This document shows positions 18,230 to 27,531 of a stretch of DNA of 64,000 nucleotides, in pieces; position 1 is the first letter of the stretch; each line of letters begins with the position of its first letter. Origin of the DNA: Pseudolysinimonas kribbensis (GTDB lineage: Bacteria > Actinomycetota > Actinomycetes > Actinomycetales > Microbacteriaceae); the NCBI RefSeq assembly GCF_030161895.1, contig NZ_BSVB01000001.1:620001-684000 (forward strand), read 5' to 3'. Under the pieces are notes generated by a model. The model was not told the DNA's origin, did no database searches, and was given only the letters and a program-made list of their open reading frames with translations. Both the position numbers and the translations under genes were made by a program.

Positions 18230-20445
18230 CCGCGCAGCGCGGGGATGCCGCCCCGCAGGACGGGAATGCCGCCGCGCCCGCGCTGCCCGCCCTGCATCCG
18301 GACCACATCGCGGCGCTCGTGCAGGGCCGGCACCCGCGCCCGCACGACGCGCTCGGACAGCACCCGCTCGACTCCGCCGACCCGACGGGCGGCTTCGTCG
18401 TGCGCGTCGTCCGGCCGCTCGCCGCATCGGTCACGATCGTGCGGGCCGACGGCACGCGAGTGGCGCTCGAGCACGTGCAGGACGGCCTCTGGCACGGCCT
18501 CCTCCCCGGTTCCGGCCAGGCCTACCGGGTCGAGGCGACGTACGCCGACGGCCCGGAATGGACCGCCGACGACCCCTACCGCTTCGTGCCGACGTTCGGC
18601 GAGATGGACCTCTTCCTCTTCGCGCAGGGACGGCACGAGCAGCTGTGGCAGGCGCTCGGCGCCCACCACCGCCCGCACGAGGGGATCGACGGCACGGCGT
18701 TCTCGGTGTGGGCGCCGCACGCCCAGGCGGTACGCGTCGTCGGCGACGTCAACGGCTGGGACGGCACCCGGCACGCCATGCGCCGGCTCGACGAGAACGG
18801 CGTGTGGGAGCTCTTCGTGCCGGGGCTCGAGCCGGGCGGCATCTACAAGTTCGAGCTGCTCACGGCCGACGGCCGGTGGGTGACCCGCGCCGACCCCATG
18901 GCGCGCTTCACCGAGACGCCGCCGCAGACCGGCTCCAAGATCGAGGTGTCGGGTTTCACCTGGTCGGACGCGGCGTGGATGGCGAAGCGGGCCGCGAGCG
19001 ACCCGCACGCCGGGCCGATCAGCGTCTACGAGATCCACCTGGGCTCCTGGCGCCCCGGGCTCGGCTACCGGGAGGCCGCCGACGAGCTCATCGAGTACCT
19101 CGCGCAGACCGGGTTCACCCACGTCGAGTTCCTGCCGCTGGCCGAGCACCCGTTCGGCGGATCGTGGGGCTACCAGGTGACGGGGTACTACGCGCCGACC
19201 AGCCGGTTCGGGCATCCGGACGACCTCAGGTACCTCATCGACCGGCTGCACGTCGCCGGCTACGGCGTGATCATGGACTGGGTGCCGGGGCACTTCCCCA
19301 AGGACGAGTGGGCGCTCGCCCGGTTCGACGGCGAGCCGCTGTACGAGCACTCCGACCCGCGGCTCGGCGACCAGCCCGACTGGGGCACGCACGTCTTCAA
19401 CTTCGGCGACTCGCAGGTGCGCAACTTCCTCGTCGCCAACGCGCTGTTCTGGCTCGAGGAGTTCCACATCGACGGACTCCGGGTCGACGCGGTCGCCTCG
19501 ATGCTCTACCTCGACTACTCCCGCGCCGAGGGGCAGTGGGTGCCCAACCGGTACGGCGGGCGCGAGAACCTGGAGGCGATCAGCTTCCTGCAGGAGGCGA
19601 ACGCGACGGCGTACAAGCGCAATCCCGGCATCATGATGATCGCCGAGGAGTCGACCTCGTGGCCGGGCGTGACCAAGCCCACCGACCAGGGCGGCCTCGG
19701 CTTCGGGCTCAAGTGGAACATGGGCTGGATGCACGACTCGCTGCAGTACATGCACGAGGACCCGATGTGGCGCTCCCACCACCAGAGCGAGCTGACCTTC
19801 TCGTTCGTGTACGCGTTCAGTGAGAGCTTCCTGCTGCCGATCAGCCACGACGAGGTCGTGCACGGCAAGGGCTCGCTGCTCGGCAAGATGCCGGGCGACC
19901 AGTGGCAGAAGCTCGCCAACGTGCGCGCGTACCTCGCCTACATGTGGGCGCATCCGGGCAAGCAGCTGCTGTTCATGGGGTCGGAGTTCGGCCAGCCCTC
20001 CGAGTGGAGCGAGCAGCGCGGGCTCGACTGGTGGATCCTCGACCAGCCGGCGCACCAGGGGCTGCTGCGGCTCGTCGGGCAGCTCAACCGGATCTACCGC
20101 GAGCAGCCGGCGCTCTGGGAGCGCGATTTCTCCGACGCCGGGTTCGAGTTCGTCGCGAGCGACCCGCAGAACGACGTGCTCGCCTTCCTGCGGCGCTCGG
20201 CATCCGGCGACGAGGTCGCGTGCCTCATCAACTTCAGCGGCGCGCCGGTGGGCCCGTACCGGGTCGGGATGCCGTCGGCCGGCCGGTGGGACGAGATCCT
20301 CAACACCGACGCGGCTGAGTTCGGCGGCTCCGGGGTCGGCAACCTCGGCGGCGTCGACGTCGAAGACGTTCCCTGGGGCGGACGCCCGGCGTCGGTGGAG
20401 CTCACGCTGCCGCCGCTCGCGGCCCTCTGGCTGAAGCGGGCCTGA
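18226..20445 (+). CDS. glgB: 1,4-alpha-glucan branching enzyme GlgB
   Basis: A 739-residue enzyme that makes alpha-1,6 branches. The order is an extra N-terminal domain (residues 30-125), a CBM48 domain (residues 155-250, FSVWAPHAQAVRVVGDVNGW), the GH13 barrel, and a C-terminal beta domain. The nucleophile aspartate is in DGLRVDAVASMLYLDYSR, the acid glutamate in MMIAEESTSWPGV, and the third acid in ISHDEVVHGKGSL. ATG 18226 overlaps the glgE stop; the open frame upstream of it is only the shadow of glgE. Coupling to GlgE fits synthesis of a branched glucan from maltose 1-phosphate. It converges on the thioredoxin-like gene with an eight-base gap. Confidence 0.95.
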   Translation: MTAQRGDAAPQDGNAAAPALPALHPDHIAALVQGRHPRPHDALGQHPLDSADPTGGFVVRVVRPLAASVTIVRADGTRVALEHVQDGLWHGLLPGSGQAYRVEATYADGPEWTADDPYRFVPTFGEMDLFLFAQGRHEQLWQALGAHHRPHEGIDGTAFSVWAPHAQAVRVVGDVNGWDGTRHAMRRLDENGVWELFVPGLEPGGIYKFELLTADGRWVTRADPMARFTETPPQTGSKIEVSGFTWSDAAWMAKRAASDPHAGPISVYEIHLGSWRPGLGYREAADELIEYLAQTGFTHVEFLPLAEHPFGGSWGYQVTGYYAPTSRFGHPDDLRYLIDRLHVAGYGVIMDWVPGHFPKDEWALARFDGEPLYEHSDPRLGDQPDWGTHVFNFGDSQVRNFLVANALFWLEEFHIDGLRVDAVASMLYLDYSRAEGQWVPNRYGGRENLEAISFLQEANATAYKRNPGIMMIAEESTSWPGVTKPTDQGGLGFGLKWNMGWMHDSLQYMHEDPMWRSHHQSELTFSFVYAFSESFLLPISHDEVVHGKGSLLGKMPGDQWQKLANVRAYLAYMWAHPGKQLLFMGSEFGQPSEWSEQRGLDWWILDQPAHQGLLRLVGQLNRIYREQPALWERDFSDAGFEFVASDPQNDVLAFLRRSASGDEVACLINFSGAPVGPYRVGMPSAGRWDEILNTDAAEFGGSGVGNLGGVDVEDVPWGGRPASVELTLPPLAALWLKRA

Positions 20446-20453
20446 CGCGGGCG

Positions 20454-21386
20454 TCAGTACAGCAGCGTCGTCAGCCGACGGCGCGCCGCCACCACGCGCG
20501 GATCCTCGGCGCCCGCGATCTCGAAGTACTGCAGGAGCCGACGGCGCACGACATCCTTGCCATCCTGCGGCAGCGCCGGGAACAGGTCCAGGAGCCGGTC
20601 GAACGCGTCGTCGAGGTGACCGCCGCTCACGTCGAGGTCGGCGACGGCGAGCTGGGCATCGACGTCGCCGCCGCGGTCGGCGGCCGCCGACCGCACGAGG
20701 GCGGCATCCACCCCGTCCAGGCGCTGCAGCAGGGAGGCCTGAGCCAGCCCCGCGACGGCGAGCTCGTCACGCGGATTCTGCGCGATGGCCGCCTCGTACT
20801 CCGCGAGGGCGGTCGCGTAGTCGCCGCGCGAGATGGCGTCGAACGCCTCCTGATGGTGGGGCGGCAACGGCTCCTCGACCGGTTCCGGCGCCGGGGCGTC
20901 GGGATCGGCGTCGGCGGCCGGGCTCAGCACGCCGGTCACGCCGTTCTGCGCCGCGAGCTGAAGCAGCTCGTCGAGGACCTGCCGCACCTCGGGTTCCGCG
21001 GGCATGCCGAGGAACAGATTCACGGGTCGACCGGCGACCACGGCGGCGACCGCCGGCACCTCGCGGACCTGGAACGCCTGGGCGAGTTGCGGGTTCACGG
21101 AGCCGTCGACCGTCGCGAGCGCGAGGCGGCCGCCGTAGGACCGCACGAGCCCGCTCAGGGCGGGCTGGAGTCCCGCCGCATAGAACTCGACGACGACCGG
21201 CACGCGGGCCGAGAGGTCGACGACGCGCTGGAACGAGGCGTCGCCCGCTTCGAAGACGAGCTCATCGGATGCCGCACCGTCCGCCGGTGCTGCTCCGGGC
21301 TCCGGGGCGGGGGCGTTCGCACGACGCACGAGCGCGGACAGGTCGACAGCCCCGCGCAGGTTCGGACCGGGAGGGACGTTGCTCAC
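20454..21386 (-). CDS. Thioredoxin-like/TPR protein (YbbN/CnoX-like co-chaperone)
   Basis: A 310-residue soluble protein. Residues 45-150 follow the thioredoxin fold (FQRVVDLSARVPVVVEFYA, VDGSVNPQLAQAFQVREVPA) but lack the CxxC active site: the position reads AAGLQPAL. Residues 175-310 form helical repeats of TPR type (AFDAISRGDYATALAEYEAA, NPRDELAVAGLAQASLLQRL). This layout matches YbbN/CnoX and actinobacterial relatives, which bind unfolded clients rather than doing redox chemistry. Residues 1-44 are a flexible alanine/proline-rich tail. It converges with glgB and is followed on its own side by no clear operon partner. Confidence 0.82.
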   Translation of the reverse strand: MSNVPPGPNLRGAVDLSALVRRANAPAPEPGAAPADGAASDELVFEAGDASFQRVVDLSARVPVVVEFYAAGLQPALSGLVRSYGGRLALATVDGSVNPQLAQAFQVREVPAVAAVVAGRPVNLFLGMPAEPEVRQVLDELLQLAAQNGVTGVLSPAADADPDAPAPEPVEEPLPPHHQEAFDAISRGDYATALAEYEAAIAQNPRDELAVAGLAQASLLQRLDGVDAALVRSAAADRGGDVDAQLAVADLDVSGGHLDDAFDRLLDLFPALPQDGKDVVRRRLLQYFEIAGAEDPRVVAARRRLTTLLY

Positions 21387-21405
21387 GCGATCGATCCTGA
21401 CACGA

Positions 21406-23127
21406 TCAGGGCACCTCGCTCGCGGCGATGAGCCCCTGGGCGAATCCGAGCAGCTGGATCTTCTTGCCCTTGGCGCTCACCGGCGGCACGTAGAACAGCA
21501 GTTGCAGCCCGTAGGTCGCGGTGATGCCCTTGAGGGACTGCGACTTGCCGGAGAGCGTCTTCACCTGGCCCGACGGGTTCACGGCCGCGCCCGTCTCCGT
21601 CGGCTTGACCGTCTCGATGTCGTGATCCTCCACCGCGACGATCTGGCCGGAGTCGTTCGTGCCGAACGCAACCGTGTCACCGGAGCCCGCCGTGTTGGTG
21701 TAGACGATGGTCGCGGTCGCCGGCAGGCTCGACTTCTTGCTGGCCTTGTAGGCGGCGCCGATCGCCGCCGCGAGCTTGTCGCCGGTGGCCTGGAAGTCGT
21801 CGGCGTACTTGCTCTTGTCGCCGTTGATCAGTGTGTCGCCGTACGCCTCGGCGAGCTGATCGGGTCGCAGGATGCCGATCTTGTTGTCGGCCGCCTGACG
21901 CTGGGCCCCGACCGTCGCGGGCGCCACGGCGGGCACGTCGAGCTCCAGCGTGGTCGCGTAGGTGATCTTGTAGTTCTCGCGCGGCGAGTTCTGCACAAGC
22001 ATCATGCCGACCGGGGCCGCTTTCGCATCGGTCGCGCTCTCCACGACCGCGAACACGGCGCGCGGCCAGGTCTTCGTCTGCTGCGGCAGCGCGATCGAGA
22101 CCTTGCCGGTCGGCAGCGCCGGGAGCGCCGGGGTGTCGGCACTGGCGCCGCGGATCGTGTAGTTCGCGGAGCGCAGGGCGAGCGCGGGCCCGTCCATCCG
22201 GGTCGCGAGCAGGGTGGCGTCGCGCGCGCTGTCGGCGTCCGCCACGGTGTGCTCGGCGCGATCCAGGATGTGGTCCAGCTGCGGTCCGGTGACGGCGGTG
22301 GGCTGCAGCTTGGGTCCCACCGGGGTCGGGCTGGCCGTGACCGCCGGCGTGACGGCGCTCGTGCAGCCGGCGAGCAGCAGCGACGCGGCGCCGGCCGCGA
22401 CGAGCCCCAGGGCCGCGCTGCGGCGACGGCCGCGCTGGGGCGCTTCGATCGCCTTCCGATCGGCCCCGCGGCGCAGCTGGGGCGGGCGCGGGTTGCGCGG
22501 CGTCCGCGGGGTCTTGCGGCGGGGTCCGCGGCGGCGGCGAGCGTGGACGAGTGCCCAGATGAACGCGAGCAGGCCGAGCAGCAGCACGCCGATCCCGCCG
22601 ATCACCAGGGGCGTCGACCACGGGGCCGAGTTGTCGAGCGGCCAGGTGATGCTGATCCTGGCGGGCGCCGCGCTCTTGCCGTTGGAGGCGACGAGCAGCG
22701 CGACATCGCTCGGGGCATCGATCTTGCGGGTGATCTCGGTCGACCCGGTCGACTCCTGGACCCAGAGGTCCGACCCCGCGGGCGACGGAGCCGTCCGATG
22801 CTGACCGGTCACGCTCTGCTGGGTGAACGCGAGCCGCTTCGCGCTCCAGCCGACGTCGGCGAACGACGTCGTGCCGATCCATGCCCGCACGTCGTTCCGG
22901 CGGCCCGCCGCGAGAAAGACGGTCTTGCTGCCCGCGATCGTGACCGTCTGGGTTCCCGGATGGGCGTGCAGGCTCGCCGGCTCGACGAGGGTCAGCGGCG
23001 CGTCGCCACGGACGGTCACCTCATGGGTGACCGACGAGGGCCCGGCCAGGAAGGTGCGCTGGGCGAGGCCGTAGCCGACCGTGGCGGCGGCGACCACGAA
23101 GAGAACGATCGCGATCACGAATCGCAC
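21406..23127 (-). CDS. Actinobacterial membrane protein with internal lipobox-like segment (DUF8094-like)
   Basis: A 573-residue protein of no known function. A first membrane segment lies at residues 3-22, an exported-looking beta-rich region at 30-170, a second membrane segment at about 173-195, then a very basic stretch (196-236). A third hydrophobic run, GLVAAGAASLLLAGC, ends at Cys255 and looks exactly like a lipoprotein signal. The C-terminal 300 residues (from TSAVTPAV) would be extracellular and are rich in T, S and K. It resembles two proteins joined together, a membrane anchor and a lipoprotein. No frame break is seen at the joint. The gene is divergent from the coiled-coil gene at 23390 (262-base gap, no obvious feature). 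Confidence 0.7.
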   Translation of the reverse strand: MRFVIAIVLFVVAAATVGYGLAQRTFLAGPSSVTHEVTVRGDAPLTLVEPASLHAHPGTQTVTIAGSKTVFLAAGRRNDVRAWIGTTSFADVGWSAKRLAFTQQSVTGQHRTAPSPAGSDLWVQESTGSTEITRKIDAPSDVALLVASNGKSAAPARISITWPLDNSAPWSTPLVIGGIGVLLLGLLAFIWALVHARRRRGPRRKTPRTPRNPRPPQLRRGADRKAIEAPQRGRRRSAALGLVAAGAASLLLAGCTSAVTPAVTASPTPVGPKLQPTAVTGPQLDHILDRAEHTVADADSARDATLLATRMDGPALALRSANYTIRGASADTPALPALPTGKVSIALPQQTKTWPRAVFAVVESATDAKAAPVGMMLVQNSPRENYKITYATTLELDVPAVAPATVGAQRQAADNKIGILRPDQLAEAYGDTLINGDKSKYADDFQATGDKLAAAIGAAYKASKKSSLPATATIVYTNTAGSGDTVAFGTNDSGQIVAVEDHDIETVKPTETGAAVNPSGQVKTLSGKSQSLKGITATYGLQLLFYVPPVSAKGKKIQLLGFAQGLIAASEVP

Positions 23128-23389
23128 GTAGGAGCTCCTCTCGTGCTGCCGGGTTCACGCATTGACGCGACCCGTCCGGGGCCGTTCGGGCCGGCCGGTA
23201 ACCCGCCCAAGGGCACGCGGGGCAGGGGACGAAGACGTTCCAGGATACCGGAGCGCCCGGCCAACGTCTGGGAGGACTCTGGGCAGGTGCGGGGGCGGGC
23301 CCTCCGCGGGCGTCCCCGAACGGGGGTCGTCAGGTGACCGGGCGTCGTTACACTCGGATGGTTCCCCCAAGCGATCAAGGAGCGAAGCG

Positions 23390-25366
23390 GTGGCAGACGA
23401 CGCATTCGGGACCGAGCTCCGAGGGTACAAAAAGGACGAGGTCGACGAGACGGTCAGCCGGCTCCGGCGGGACCTCATCAAGGCGAACGCCGACAAGGCG
23501 GAGCAGACCAAGGAGCTCAAGCGCCTCCAGGCCGTCGCCGAAGACCTGCAGGCGGAGCTCGACGAGGTCGGCTCCCCCACCTATTCGGGCCTCGGGACCA
23601 AGCTCGAGAACACGCTCCGTATCGCCGAGGAGCAGTCGACCCGCCTCATCAGCCAGGCCGACATCGACGCCGAGAAGATGCGCGCCGCCGTGCAGGCGGA
23701 GGTCGCCCAGCTCCGGCAGGAGGCCGCCGAGCACGCCGAGAGCGTCGTCGGCGAGGCGAACGAGCACGTCGAGCGGGTGCGCGCGGACGCCGCGGCCGAC
23801 GCCGAGCAGCTGCTGACCCGCGCGCGCGACGAGGCCGCGACGCTGCTGCAGGACGCTCAGCGCGAGGCCGCGTCGATCCGCGGGGCCGCGGCGACCGAGG
23901 TCGCGGACGCGAAGGCGACCGGCGCGCGCGAGGGCGCCGCCATCCGCGCGGAGGCCGAGCGCGAGGCGGCGGAGCTGCGCGTCGCCGCCCAGCGCGAGGT
24001 CGCGGCCGCCCGGGAGGAGGCCGCCGCCCTCTCCCGTGACACCGAGCGCGCCCGCGCGGAGTTCGTCGCCGAGGAGCAGCGCCGTCGCGCCGACCTCGAG
24101 CGCGAGCTCGAGGAGGGTCGCACCAACCTGGAGCGCGAGACCCGCGAGGCACGGCTCGCACTCGAACAGGACACTGCGGCCGCCAACGCGGCGCTCGATG
24201 CCGAGACCGAGAAGGCGCGCGCCGACCTCACCGCCCGCACGGCTCAGGCGAAGGTCGAGCATGACGCCGCCGTCAAGCAGGCCAAGGCCGAGCACGAGGC
24301 GACGGTGAGCCGCTCGCGCGCCGAGCTCGAGGCGGAGATCACCGGCCGCCGTGCCGAGCTCGAGGCCGAGCTCACCGCGCGACGCACCGAGGTCGAGAAC
24401 GAGCTCGCCGCCAAGCTGGCGGGCATCGACGAGGAGGTCACCGCCAAGCGCACGGCGATCGATGCCGAGGTCGCGGCGCAGCGCAGCTCGCTCGAGTCGG
24501 ACCTGACCGGCGCCCGCGCGGCGCACGACGCCGAGCTGGCGGGCGAGAAGGCGGCGTGGAAGGCCGAGCGCAAGGGCGCGAAGGACACGCTGGCCGCCGA
24601 GGTCTCCGGTGCGCGATCGGCGCTGGAGGCGGAGCTCGCCCAGGCGCGCAGCGTCCACGCGGCGCAGCTGGAGAAGGAGCGCGCCGACCACGATCGCGAG
24701 CTGGCACGGCAGCGCGCCGAGATCGAGCACGAGCTCGAGAACCACCGCGCGCGCATCCAGCACGAGACGGACGCCCAGGCGGCGACCCTCGCGGCCGCGG
24801 CCGAGCAGGCCCGCTCGGACCTCGAGGTCGAGCTGAGCGCCCGGCGCGACACCGCCGAGAAGGAGTACGCCGCCACGCACGCGGAGGCGGCGAAGGCGAC
24901 GGAGGAGTATCTGCGTCAGGCCAAGGCGCAGCTCGAGGCCGCGCAGAAGGACGCTGCGGACAAGCGCGCCGAGGCCGATCGGATCGCGGCCGACTCGAAG
25001 AAGAAGAACGCCGAGTCGATCGAGAAGGCGCGCCAGAGCGCGAAGCAGACGCTCGCCGACGCGGACGCCAGGGCCAAGGCGCAGCTGGCCGAGGCTCAGG
25101 AGCGCTCCGCACAGCTGCTCGGCGATGCCGAGGAGCGGCTCGGGCAGATCCGGGTCGAGCGCGAGTCGGTGGCCGGCTACCTGCAGAGCCTGCGCGGGAT
25201 GCTCGCCCAGGCCGAGCGCGCCGCCGCCGATCACGGCTTCCCGATGGAGCAGGCCGACGAGCCCGCCGCCGCGAACGCCGGCGAGCCGGCCGGATCGGCC
25301 GACGACGAGGCCGCCGATGCCGGCGACGTCGACGAGGAGACCCTCGAGCGCGAGCACGCGTCCTGA
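23390..25366 (+). CDS. Long coiled-coil protein with DivIVA-like N-terminus
   Basis: A 658-residue, strongly charged protein that is almost wholly predicted alpha-helical coiled coil, rich in A, E, R and D with heptad-like spacing (residues 30-610). The N-terminus GTELRGYKKDEVDETVSRLR has the G-Y-x(3)-E-V-D pattern that DivIVA-like proteins use at the membrane. The C-terminal 50 residues are acidic and disordered. The GTG at 23390 has an AAGGAG site about eight bases upstream. By composition it recalls actinobacterial cytoskeletal proteins such as Scy or FilP, or a polar organiser, but the family is not recognised with certainty. The AI-2E-family permease follows 50 bases downstream on the same strand. 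Confidence 0.75.
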   Translation: MADDAFGTELRGYKKDEVDETVSRLRRDLIKANADKAEQTKELKRLQAVAEDLQAELDEVGSPTYSGLGTKLENTLRIAEEQSTRLISQADIDAEKMRAAVQAEVAQLRQEAAEHAESVVGEANEHVERVRADAAADAEQLLTRARDEAATLLQDAQREAASIRGAAATEVADAKATGAREGAAIRAEAEREAAELRVAAQREVAAAREEAAALSRDTERARAEFVAEEQRRRADLERELEEGRTNLERETREARLALEQDTAAANAALDAETEKARADLTARTAQAKVEHDAAVKQAKAEHEATVSRSRAELEAEITGRRAELEAELTARRTEVENELAAKLAGIDEEVTAKRTAIDAEVAAQRSSLESDLTGARAAHDAELAGEKAAWKAERKGAKDTLAAEVSGARSALEAELAQARSVHAAQLEKERADHDRELARQRAEIEHELENHRARIQHETDAQAATLAAAAEQARSDLEVELSARRDTAEKEYAATHAEAAKATEEYLRQAKAQLEAAQKDAADKRAEADRIAADSKKKNAESIEKARQSAKQTLADADARAKAQLAEAQERSAQLLGDAEERLGQIRVERESVAGYLQSLRGMLAQAERAAADHGFPMEQADEPAAANAGEPAGSADDEAADAGDVDEETLEREHAS

Positions 25367-25416
25367 GCCGCGCCGCGCCGCGCGGTGACGACGGAGCGCT
25401 CCGGTAGCCTTCGAGC

Positions 25417-26475
25417 GTGAAGATCCAGAACGCCTTCCGCCTCGGCCTGTTCGGCGGGCTCGGCGTCCTCGTGGCGATCGTCATCGGCGGGGCCCTGACG
25501 TCGCTGGCGACGATCCTCACCTATGTCGGCGCGGCCCTCTTCCTCGCGCTCGGCATCGATCCGGCGGTGTCGTTCCTGCAGCGGCACAAGTTCCCGCGCA
25601 CCGCCGCGATCGTCACGGTGCTGGTCGTCATCCTGGGTGTCTTCACCGGCCTGGTCTTCGCACTCATCCCGGTGCTGAGCGACCAGATCAGCAATCTGAT
25701 CGGGCAGATCCCGACGATCACCAAGGCTTTCAACAACGGGCAGATCGAGACGTGGTGGAACGGCACGATCCCCTGGCTGGAGTACTCGGCGGTCCTGCAG
25801 AACGTGCAGGACTTCTTCAACAAGAACGTGTCGTCGATCACGGGCGGCGTGCTGCAGACCGTCACGACGATCGGCTCCGGCGTGTTCGGGGTGATCATCG
25901 TCGCGATCCTGACCCTGTACTTCGTGGCTTCGCTGTCGAGCATCAAGCGCGGCCTTTACCAGTTCGTGCCGGCCACCAAGCGCGAGACGTTCATCGACAT
26001 CTCGGAGCAGATCAGCAAGGCCGTGGGGCGCTACGTGATCGGGCAGGTCGGGCTGGGCCTCTGCAACGGCGTGCTGAGCTTCATCTTCCTGCTCATCATG
26101 TCGCTGACCACCGGGGTGAAGTACTACGCACTGCTCGCCTTCATCGCGTTCCTCTTCTCGCTCATCCCGCTCGTCGGAACGCTCGTCGGATCGATCATCA
26201 TCACGTTCTCGGCGTGGCTGTTCAGCGACTTCAACATCTGGGCGCTCATCATCTGCGGGATCTACTACCTGATCTACATGCAGGTGGAGGCATACGTGCT
26301 GAGCCCGAACATCATGAACCGCGCGGTCAAGGTGCCGGGTGTCGTCGTCGTGATCGCAGCTCTGGCCGGCGGCACGCTCCTCGGGATCCTGGGTGCCCTC
26401 ATCGCTATTCCGGTGGCGGCGGCGATCCTCCTCATCGTGAAGCAGGTCATCGTGCCCCGGCAGAACGCCCTCTGA
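25417..26475 (+). CDS. AI-2E family transporter (membrane permease)
   Basis: A 352-residue protein with about seven to eight membrane segments in the AI-2E/YdiK/PerM layout. Two segments come first (residues 10-45), then a third after FLQRHKFPRTAA, a long extracellular loop (residues 85-145) and a four-helix C-terminal bundle. The family landmark FSLIPLVGTLVGSIIITF, with the conserved P-x-x-G, is present near 245-265. Family members export peptides, ions or signalling molecules, and despite the name most do not carry autoinducer-2. The GTG at 25417 is used. It may share a transcript with the coiled-coil gene upstream, and it converges with the rhodanese gene. Confidence 0.85.
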   Translation: MKIQNAFRLGLFGGLGVLVAIVIGGALTSLATILTYVGAALFLALGIDPAVSFLQRHKFPRTAAIVTVLVVILGVFTGLVFALIPVLSDQISNLIGQIPTITKAFNNGQIETWWNGTIPWLEYSAVLQNVQDFFNKNVSSITGGVLQTVTTIGSGVFGVIIVAILTLYFVASLSSIKRGLYQFVPATKRETFIDISEQISKAVGRYVIGQVGLGLCNGVLSFIFLLIMSLTTGVKYYALLAFIAFLFSLIPLVGTLVGSIIITFSAWLFSDFNIWALIICGIYYLIYMQVEAYVLSPNIMNRAVKVPGVVVVIAALAGGTLLGILGALIAIPVAAAILLIVKQVIVPRQNAL

Positions 26476-26498
26476 ATCCGCTGAGCGCTCGGGTCGGC

Positions 26499-26794
26499 TC
26501 AGCCCCGTTGCACGGCCAGGCCGGAGGCCTCCCACTCGACGATGCCGCCCTCGATGTTGGCGGCGTCGTAGCCCTGCTGCTCGAGGAACAGCGTCACGCG
26601 CGCGCTGCGCGCGCCCGAGTGGCACAGGACATACAGGGGCCTTCCGGCAGCTCGGCGAGGTGCTCCTGCAGCGAGCTCATCGGCAGCATCACCGCGCCGG
26701 CCACGCTCACCTGGGCGACCTCGTACGGCTCCCGCACGTCGATCAGCGCAGCGTGGTCGAGCCGGGCGAACTCGGCCGGTGTGATGCTCTTCAT
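26499..26794 (-). CDS. Rhodanese-domain protein, with one frame break
   Basis: A small single-domain rhodanese. It begins MKSITPAEFARLDHAALIDV, then REPYEVAQVSVAGAVMLP. The second part, PLYVLCHSGARSARV, holds the active-site cysteine loop (C-H-S-G-A-R-S). One extra base at GGGG 26636-26639 joins the frames into 98 residues, a normal size. The sulfur-carrying cysteine suggests sulfurtransferase activity, with acceptor unknown. The chosen ATG (26794) overlaps the stop of the upstream hydrolase by four bases; another in-frame ATG at 26809 is possible. It is the last gene of a three-gene operon. Confidence 0.82.
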
Positions 26795-27531
26795 CGCCGT
26801 GGTCTCCATTCCGTGGGCAGGGGCAGGGCGGCGGGGTTGACGCGGGCGACGATCTCGGCGAGCACCCGGGCGGTCTGCTTCTCGCCGACCCAGAGGTGCT
26901 TGCCGCCATCGACGGCGACCACGTCGGCGTCGGGCACGACGGCGAACCGGGCGGCGGCCTCCGCCGGCCGCAGGTAGTCGTCGAACTCCGGGATGACGGC
27001 CACCAGCCGCTTGCCGCTGCCCTGCCAGGCGGCGAGCTCGGTCCCGGTCGTGCGATGCAGCGGCGGCGAGAGCAGGATCGCGCCGACGATCGGCTGCTCG
27101 AGGCCCCACTTGAGAGCGACCTCCGTTCCGAACGACCAGCCGAGCAGCCACGGCTGCGGGAGCGCGCGGGCCGCCACCAGGTCCATCGCGGCGGCGAGGT
27201 CGGCGCGCTCCGCGATCCCGTGCCCGAACTCGCCGTCGCTGCGACCGCGCGGCGACGCGACGCCGCGGAAGTTGAAGCGCAGCACCGCGATCCGGGCGAG
27301 CTCGGGCAGCCGGGCCGCCGCCTTGCGGATGATGTGCGAGTCCATGAACCCGCCGTGCGTCGGCAGCGGATGCAGGCACACGAGCGTCGCGACCGGGTCC
27401 GCATCGAGGGGCAGCGCGAGCTCGCCGACCAGGGTGAGGCCGTCGCTCGTGTGCAGCTCGACGTTCTCGCGGCAGGCCGGCAGCTCGACGCCCGACCGGA
27501 TCGCGATGGCGGCCTCGGCGGCGTCGCTCAC
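26791..27531 (-). CDS. Alpha/beta-hydrolase family protein
   Basis: A 246-residue hydrolase. The strand-turn VATLVCLHPLPTHGGFMDSH is the oxyanion region, FNFRGVASPRG follows, and the nucleophile elbow is LLGWSFGTEVALKWG (G-x-S-F-G). The likely acid and histidine are in VIPEFDDYLRP and DGGKHLWVGE. It resembles YbhH/YpfH-like and dienelactone-hydrolase-like proteins, with no identifiable substrate. GTG 27531 (VSDAAEAA) is preferred because it overlaps the upstream stop by four bases. It sits between a small CPGCG protein and a rhodanese gene, all coupled. Confidence 0.82.
   Translation of the reverse strand: MSDAAEAAIAIRSGVELPACRENVELHTSDGLTLVGELALPLDADPVATLVCLHPLPTHGGFMDSHIIRKAAARLPELARIAVLRFNFRGVASPRGRSDGEFGHGIAERADLAAAMDLVAARALPQPWLLGWSFGTEVALKWGLEQPIVGAILLSPPLHRTTGTELAAWQGSGKRLVAVIPEFDDYLRPAEAAARFAVVPDADVVAVDGGKHLWVGEKQTARVLAEIVARVNPAALPLPTEWRPRR

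Noticed and set aside
16042-20445. A single 1467-codon plus-strand frame covering glgE and glgB.
   Set aside because: Only the part from 18226 is a real protein (GlgB); the upstream part is an out-of-frame shadow of glgE.
23375-25357. A 660-codon minus-strand frame opposite the coiled-coil gene.
   Set aside because: Leucine/glycine-rich shadow; the plus strand has the ribosome binding site, DivIVA-like start and coherent heptads.
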